Origin: an uncultured Sutterella sp.
GTDB lineage: Bacteria > Pseudomonadota > Gammaproteobacteria > Burkholderiales > Burkholderiaceae_F
Reading direction: 5' to 3'
DNA: 8,808 bases
Assembly: GCA_934249275.1 (NCBI GenBank)
Contig: CAKQKT010000078.1
Coordinates: 1 to 8,808 of the forward strand
The translations under genes and the position numbers were made by a program. The notes beneath the pieces were generated by a model, which searched no databases, was not told the origin of the DNA, and saw nothing but the letters and a program-made list of their open reading frames with translations. This document shows, one piece after another, positions 5,612 through 8,808 of the stretch (position 1 is its first letter; the number at the start of each line of letters is the position of its first letter).

Positions 5612-6855
5612 CGGCAAAGCGCATTTACGGGCTTCTCGGCGAAAAGCTCGGCCATTCCCTGAGCCCGCAGATCCATGCGAAGATTGGCGACTATGAATAC
5701 GGCCTTCACGAAGTCGTGCCCGAGAATCTTGAATCTTTCATTAAAACGGCCGACTTCGCCGGACTCAACGTCACGATCCCCTACAAGAAGGCCGTGATCC
5801 CCTTCTGTGCGCGCCTCACCGACCGCGCACGCGCGATCGGCAGCGTCAATACGCTCATTCGCGAAGACGACGGCACGCTCACGGGCGACAACACCGACTA
5901 CGCGGGCTTCAGGGCCATGGTCGAAACGTCGGGCTTGAGCGTCGCCGGCAAGAAGTGCCTGGTGTTGGGGTCGGGCGGCGCATCGCTCACCGTCATTGCC
6001 GTCTTGAAGGACCTGGGCGCAGGCGAAGTGATCGTCGTGAGCCGCTCGGGACCCGACAACTACGGCAATCTCGATAAGCACGTGGATGCCGCGCTCATCG
6101 TCAACGCGACGCCCGTCGGGATGTCTCCGAAGTGCGACGCTTCCCCGCTCGAGAGCCTTGAGGGCTTCCCGAAGCTCGAGGGCGTGCTCGACCTCATCTA
6201 CAATCCGGCGCAGACGAACCTTCTCGCCATGGCCCGCGAATGCGGCCTCGTCGCCGTGAACGGCCTTCGCATGCTGGTCGTGCAGGCGGCCGTCGCCGCC
6301 GAAGCCTGGAATGTTGGAAGCGCGAGCGTTGCTCAGTGCGCCTCCATCGAGCGCGAGATGAAGCTTTCCGCCGCGAACATCTGCCTCATCGGGATGCCGG
6401 GCGCCGGCAAGTCGACCGTCGGCCGCAGGGTCGCCGAAACGCTCAAGCGCCCCTTCATCGACATGGACGCCGAAATCGTCGAACGCATCGGCATGCCGAT
6501 TCCGCAATTCTTCGCTGAAAAGGGCGAGACCGCCTTCCGCGACCTTGAAACCGAAGTTCTCGCGTCCTTTGCGGACCGGCACGGCCTTGTCATCGCCACG
6601 GGCGGCGGCGCCGTGATGCGTCCTCAGAACCGCAGGCTTCTTCAGCGCAATGGCTTCATCTGCTGGCTCGACCGCCCGATCGAAGATCTTCCGACGGCAG
6701 GCCGTCCCGTATCGCAGAGCCGCGGCGTCGAGGCGATCTTTGCCGAACGCGAGCCCGTCTACCGCGCGCTTGCCGACAAGGTCGTGAAGTGCACGAACGT
6801 CAGAAGCGCAGTTCGTCAGATTCTGGGCGAATCCGCCGGCCACATCGAAAAGTAA
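5608..6855 (+). CDS. aroE-aroK: Bifunctional shikimate dehydrogenase / shikimate kinase fusion
   Basis: One 415-residue protein appears to carry out two consecutive steps: dehydroshikimate to shikimate (NADPH), then shikimate to shikimate-3-phosphate (ATP). Residues 1-245 are AroE: SLSP (17-20, shikimate binding), NVTIPYK with catalytic K60, NTD with D97, GSGGAS (121-126, nucleotide loop) and NATPVGM (166-172). The stretch after the nucleotide loop is shorter than in E. coli AroE, and SRSG (145-148) stands where NRT is usual. Residues 251-415 are AroK: Walker A GMPGAGKST (262-270), D285/D287, R311 in FRDLE, GGGAV (332-336), lid R366 and R386 near the C-terminus. All expected kinase residues are present. 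No stop or frameshift lies between the domains; M251 could be an internal start but has no good ribosome site. The gene overlaps the mutase stop by four bases and is followed eight bases later by aroQ. Confidence 0.95.
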   Translation: MTAKRIYGLLGEKLGHSLSPQIHAKIGDYEYGLHEVVPENLESFIKTADFAGLNVTIPYKKAVIPFCARLTDRARAIGSVNTLIREDDGTLTGDNTDYAGFRAMVETSGLSVAGKKCLVLGSGGASLTVIAVLKDLGAGEVIVVSRSGPDNYGNLDKHVDAALIVNATPVGMSPKCDASPLESLEGFPKLEGVLDLIYNPAQTNLLAMARECGLVAVNGLRMLVVQAAVAAEAWNVGSASVAQCASIEREMKLSAANICLIGMPGAGKSTVGRRVAETLKRPFIDMDAEIVERIGMPIPQFFAEKGETAFRDLETEVLASFADRHGLVIATGGGAVMRPQNRRLLQRNGFICWLDRPIEDLPTAGRPVSQSRGVEAIFAEREPVYRALADKVVKCTNVRSAVRQILGESAGHIEK

Positions 6856-6863
6856 GTTTAAAC

Positions 6864-7316
6864 ATGAAGATTCTTGTCATCAACGGTCCCAACCTCAACA
6901 TGCTCGGCATTCGCGAGCCGGGTCTCTACGGCGCCGTCAATTACGAAACGCTGTGCGAGTCCGTCAAGGCCTGGTGCGCCGATGCGGGCGTCGAGTGCGA
7001 GCTCTTTCAGTCGAACCACGAAGGCTCGATCGTCGACCGCATTCAGCAGGCCTTTTTCGAGAAGGTCGACGGCATCGTGATGAATCCGGCCGCCTACACT
7101 CATACGAGCGTGGCCATTCTGGACGCCCTGAAGGCGACCTCCATCCCGACCGTCGAAGTGCATATCACGAACGTCATGGAGCGCGAAGAGTTCCGCCACT
7201 GGTCCTACGTCTCGCTCGCTGCCGTCAAGACCATCATGGGACATGGCGTCGAGGGCTATCACGAAGGCATTCTCTGGCTGGTCGTCTACCTGAAGTCGAA
7301 GGCAAAGGCCGATTGA
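6864..7316 (+). CDS. aroQ: 3-dehydroquinate dehydratase, type II
   Basis: Dehydrates 3-dehydroquinate to 3-dehydroshikimate, the third pathway step. It is a 150-residue protein of the small dodecameric type II class, not AroD. Signature sites are INGPNLNMLGIREPGLYG (6-23) with R17 and catalytic Y22, NHEGSIVDRI (51-60), MNPAAYTHTS (73-82) with N74 and H80, and VEVHITNVMEREEFRHWSYVS (97-117) with E98, H100 and R111. The start at 6864 is fixed by homology, since MKILVINGPN is the family N-terminus; a longer frame from 6789 would lie inside aroE-aroK. There is no strong ribosome site, so translation probably depends on coupling to the gene eight bases upstream. It is the last gene of the operon; a hairpin terminator follows 12 bases after the stop. 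The symbol is also used for one class of chorismate mutase; here it means dehydroquinase. Confidence 0.96.
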   Translation: MKILVINGPNLNMLGIREPGLYGAVNYETLCESVKAWCADAGVECELFQSNHEGSIVDRIQQAFFEKVDGIVMNPAAYTHTSVAILDALKATSIPTVEVHITNVMEREEFRHWSYVSLAAVKTIMGHGVEGYHEGILWLVVYLKSKAKAD

Positions 7317-7328
7317 TCGGCAATAAAC

Positions 7329-7357
7329 AGGCCGGCAGGATTCTCATCCGCCGGCCT
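7329..7357. terminator. Hairpin terminator between convergent genes
   Basis: AGGCCGGC (7329-7336) pairs perfectly with GCCGGCCT (7350-7357). After bulged A7337 the stem continues with GGA/TCC around a TTCTCA loop. On the plus strand only TTGATCATTT follows; on the minus strand GTTTATT follows. It sits 12 bases after the aroQ stop and 24 bases before the end of the oppositely directed gene, so it probably ends both transcripts. Confidence 0.72.
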
Positions 7358-7380
7358 TGATCATTTCGGGTTCCCGCCGT

Positions 7381-7956
7381 TTACTTCGGCATGGTGCACG
7401 CGAGTGCAAACGTACGTTCGAAGATCTCGCTTTCGCCGTCCTCGATCTGCGAGGCGGCCGTCGGATCCATTCTGCCGTTTGTGATGCGAATCCAGCTGCG
7501 GCTCAGGATCCTGCGATCGAAGATCTCGCCCTTGAGAAACGGCGCGGCCGTGCGCATCCGTTCGATGGCTCGCAGACGGCGTCCTTCGCAGTCGATTTCA
7601 AAGCGCGTGCCGCTCGTGCGAATGAACTTGAAGCGCTGGCTCAGAACGGTGAGATCGTCCGGATAGTTCATGAGCGCGAACCAGGCGGTCCTGCGGCTTT
7701 CCGGCTTCCAGAAGGCCATCACGGTGCCGGATTCGGGACGGCCCGTCCAGCCTTCATATTCCACGAAGCCTTCTCCGACTTCCTTCATCGGAAAGCCCCA
7801 GGCTTCAATCACGCTTTGGACCGAAGGCCTTGATGCCTTCGCCTTCTGAACGGATGCGGCATTCCCCTCTTCTGCGGCTTCGCAGACGGGTGCGCTCAGG
7901 AATGCAAGGCATCCTGCAGCGGCGGCAAGAGTTCTTAATCGGGGCGTGATGGTCAT
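7381..7956 (-). CDS. Small secreted protein of unknown function, possibly adhesin-E-like
   Basis: The 191-residue protein has a basic start and a hydrophobic stretch (9-23) ending in CEA-AEE, so it should be exported to the periplasm or surface. C16 is not in a proper lipobox (AAGC, no Leu or Val at -3), so a lipoprotein is unlikely. The mature part has a run of charged residues (28-45) and then a globular region with EIDCEGRRLRAIER (120-133), SWIRI (154-158) and a late C187, which could form a disulfide with C123. A DC-x-x-R-x-x-R motif, a Trp and a final Cys recall the surface-adhesin-E-like family, but this is a weak pattern match made by eye. The start at 7956 lacks a clear ribosome site. 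It is a single gene, convergent with the aro operon, with its own promoter candidate. Confidence 0.75.
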   Translation of the reverse strand: MTITPRLRTLAAAAGCLAFLSAPVCEAAEEGNAASVQKAKASRPSVQSVIEAWGFPMKEVGEGFVEYEGWTGRPESGTVMAFWKPESRRTAWFALMNYPDDLTVLSQRFKFIRTSGTRFEIDCEGRRLRAIERMRTAAPFLKGEIFDRRILSRSWIRITNGRMDPTAASQIEDGESEIFERTFALACTMPK

Positions 7957-8000
7957 GATTCGTGTTTTGCGGGAACGGCCTTCAATTCAGGCGTTCCGTT

Positions 8001-8029
8001 ATTGTAGGCACTTTTACCTAGTTTTGCAT
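8001..8029 (-). promoter_or_regulatory. Candidate promoter of the secreted-protein gene
   Basis: Read leftwards, TACAAT (8006-8001; 5 of 6 to TATAAT) stands 44 bases before the ATG at 7956, with a weak -35 region (TGCAAA or ATGCAA) 16-17 bases further upstream. Transcription would start about 38 bases before the gene. Confidence 0.4.
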
Positions 8030-8251
8030 GATCGTATCACCCGAAATCGCGTGAAAACACAGGCCTTCAAGCCTTGTCGGGAATTTCGCAGCGTGCCGAA
8101 ACCTCTCCTGCAGTCAATGCAGGCAACATCTCGTGTTAAGAACATATGCTCCTTGTGCTGAAGTTTTTGGCCATTCTTTGCAAACGATTCTCTCTCAAGG
8201 TTGTTGAATGATTTGGTTTTTGTGCCCAAATGTCTCTCGAGGCGTAACCGT
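8030..8251. other. Intergenic stretch between divergent genes, no gene recognised
   Basis: Base composition falls here and poly-T stretches appear. A perfect inverted repeat, CCTGCA-GTCAA-TGCAGG (8107-8123), is the only clear structure; it has no T-run on either side, so it is not a terminator. A 43-codon minus-strand frame (8145 to 8014) has AAGGAG three bases before its ATG but overlaps the promoter of the neighbouring gene and is rich in Arg and Cys, so it is not called. Confidence 0.4.
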
Positions 8252-8265
8252 TTGATTCATATCAA
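8252..8265. promoter_or_regulatory. Perfect FNR-type binding site upstream of the DsbA gene
   Basis: TTGAT-TCAT-ATCAA matches the FNR/ANR consensus TTGATNNNNATCAA at all ten fixed positions. Its centre (8258.5) lies 98 bases before the dsbA-like ATG. The best -10 candidates downstream are TAAACT (8297-8302) and CAATAT (8306-8311), which would place the site near -50 or -60 from the transcription start, so an activating role in class I fashion is possible. Repression cannot be excluded. It is about 300 bases from the divergent gene and is less likely to serve it. Confidence 0.7.
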
Positions 8266-8356
8266 TGAATTTACGCCGTGCCTTAGGGTTTTCGGCTAAA
8301 CTCCTCAATATCCCAATCTTTTCAAACGACACCTTTTGCACAAAGGACATTCATCC

Positions 8357-8808
8357 ATGATTTCCCGTCGTGATCTTCTCTGCGCCGGCGCTCTCGCTCC
8401 GCTTTCGACGTATTCGTTCGCCGCACCCGCCTACACGGCCGGCAAGGAGTATCTGACTGTTCATCCGGCCGCACCCACCCCGGCCGACAAGATTGAAGTC
8501 GTTGAATTCTTCGCCTACACCTGCCCGCACTGCCTGCAGTTCCATCCGGTTTTTGACGAATGGAAGAAGACCGCTCCGAGCGACGTCTCGGTCCGCATCT
8601 GCCCGGTCGCCTGGCAGCCGAAGTACCTTCCGTTCACCGACACGTACTTCGCCCTCGAATCCCTGGGCCTCCTCGACAGCCTCAGCATGCCGTTCTTCGA
8701 AAGCATCGTCTATCAGACGCGCGACTACAACTTCGACAGCGCCACGAAGGACATCCATGACTTCATGGTTGAAGCAGGTGTCGACGGCGCCAAGTGGGAT
8801 GCCGCCTT
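8357..8808 (+). CDS. DsbA-family thiol:disulfide oxidoreductase (partial, C-terminus missing)
   Basis: The window holds 150 codons; the gene continues past the right edge. The N-terminus MISRRDLLCAGALAPLSTYSFA looks like an export signal with a twin-arginine motif (SRRDLL), cleaved near SFA-AP (21-24). A thioredoxin fold follows with VVEFFAYTCPHC (48-59); the CPHC centre (C56, C59) is the DsbA type and would introduce disulfides into periplasmic proteins. Residues 60-86, with an RICPVAW stretch, match the betaproteobacterial DsbA pattern except that C82 is an extra cysteine. The cis-Pro loop lies beyond the window. The start at 8357 has AAAGGA nine bases upstream. A perfect FNR box lies 91 bases before the ATG, which suggests oxygen-dependent expression. 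DsbA itself and its paralogue DsbL cannot be told apart from this half. Confidence 0.88.
   Translation, partial: MISRRDLLCAGALAPLSTYSFAAPAYTAGKEYLTVHPAAPTPADKIEVVEFFAYTCPHCLQFHPVFDEWKKTAPSDVSVRICPVAWQPKYLPFTDTYFALESLGLLDSLSMPFFESIVYQTRDYNFDSATKDIHDFMVEAGVDGAKWDAA

Noticed and set aside
5344..6843. 499-codon open frame on the minus strand
   Set aside because: It is antisense to chorismate mutase and the aroE-aroK fusion, whose motifs are complete. Long antisense frames are expected in GC-rich genes with strong third-position bias.
6789..6863. Longer aroQ start inside aroE-aroK
   Set aside because: The family N-terminus begins exactly at the ATG at 6864; the extra 25 residues are out-of-frame translation of the kinase end.
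7357..7833. 158-codon plus-strand frame opposite the secreted-protein gene
   Set aside because: The minus-strand frame has a signal peptide and a plausible globular sequence, and the plus frame begins in a terminator. It is a shadow.
8107..8123. CCTGCA-GTCAA-TGCAGG hairpin as a terminator
   Set aside because: No T-run follows on either strand and no gene ends nearby.
8014..8145. 43-codon Cys/Arg-rich minus-strand frame preceded by AAGGAG
   Set aside because: The ribosome site is only three bases from the ATG, the frame runs through the promoter of the neighbouring gene, and nothing in the peptide is recognisable. It could be revisited if conserved.

Overview
The window looks like chromosomal DNA of a gut-type betaproteobacterium, most likely of the Sutterellaceae (Sutterella/Parasutterella group). 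This is an inference from three things: a secreted FMN/FAD fumarate-reductase-like flavoprotein, a betaproteobacterial-style DsbA, and GC-rich coding sequence with lower-GC gaps. No rRNA, tRNA, insertion sequence, CRISPR array or phage gene was seen.

Layout. (1) 1-606, minus strand: the N-terminal part of an exported flavoprotein with a covalent-FMN motif and an FAD-binding Rossmann motif; the gene runs off the left edge. (2) 607-1509: a 900-base divergent gap. Its right half carries the regulatory region of the next operon: a TTGACA promoter candidate, a 19-residue leader peptide with 2 Phe and 6 Tyr, a hairpin overlapping the leader codons, and an intrinsic terminator. Together these form a Phe/Tyr transcription attenuator. 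A possible 15-codon ORF lies between the terminator and aroB. (3) 1510-7316, plus strand: a tight operon aroB - aroA - aroC - chorismate mutase (with a C-terminal extension of ACT-like pattern) - aroE::aroK fusion - aroQ. It encodes every step from DAHP to chorismate, plus the branch step to prephenate. DAHP synthase, prephenate dehydratase and prephenate dehydrogenase are not in the window. Gene order, the aroE-aroK fusion and several motifs (GESGTT in AroA, GGGAFSARLTA in AroC) resemble clostridial shikimate operons as I recall them, which suggests the block may have been acquired. (4) 7329-7357: a hairpin terminator between convergent genes. (5) 7381-7956, minus strand: a small secreted protein of unknown function. 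(6) 7957-8356: a divergent gap with a perfect FNR-type box (TTGAT-N4-ATCAA). (7) 8357 to the right edge: the start of a DsbA-family thiol oxidase with CPHC and a twin-arginine-like signal.

Working model. When charged tRNA-Tyr or tRNA-Phe is scarce, a ribosome stalls in the leader peptide, the terminator is prevented from forming, and the whole aromatic pathway operon is transcribed. The ACT-like tail on the chorismate mutase could add feedback at the enzyme level. The DsbA at the right edge appears to be under oxygen-responsive (FNR-type) control.
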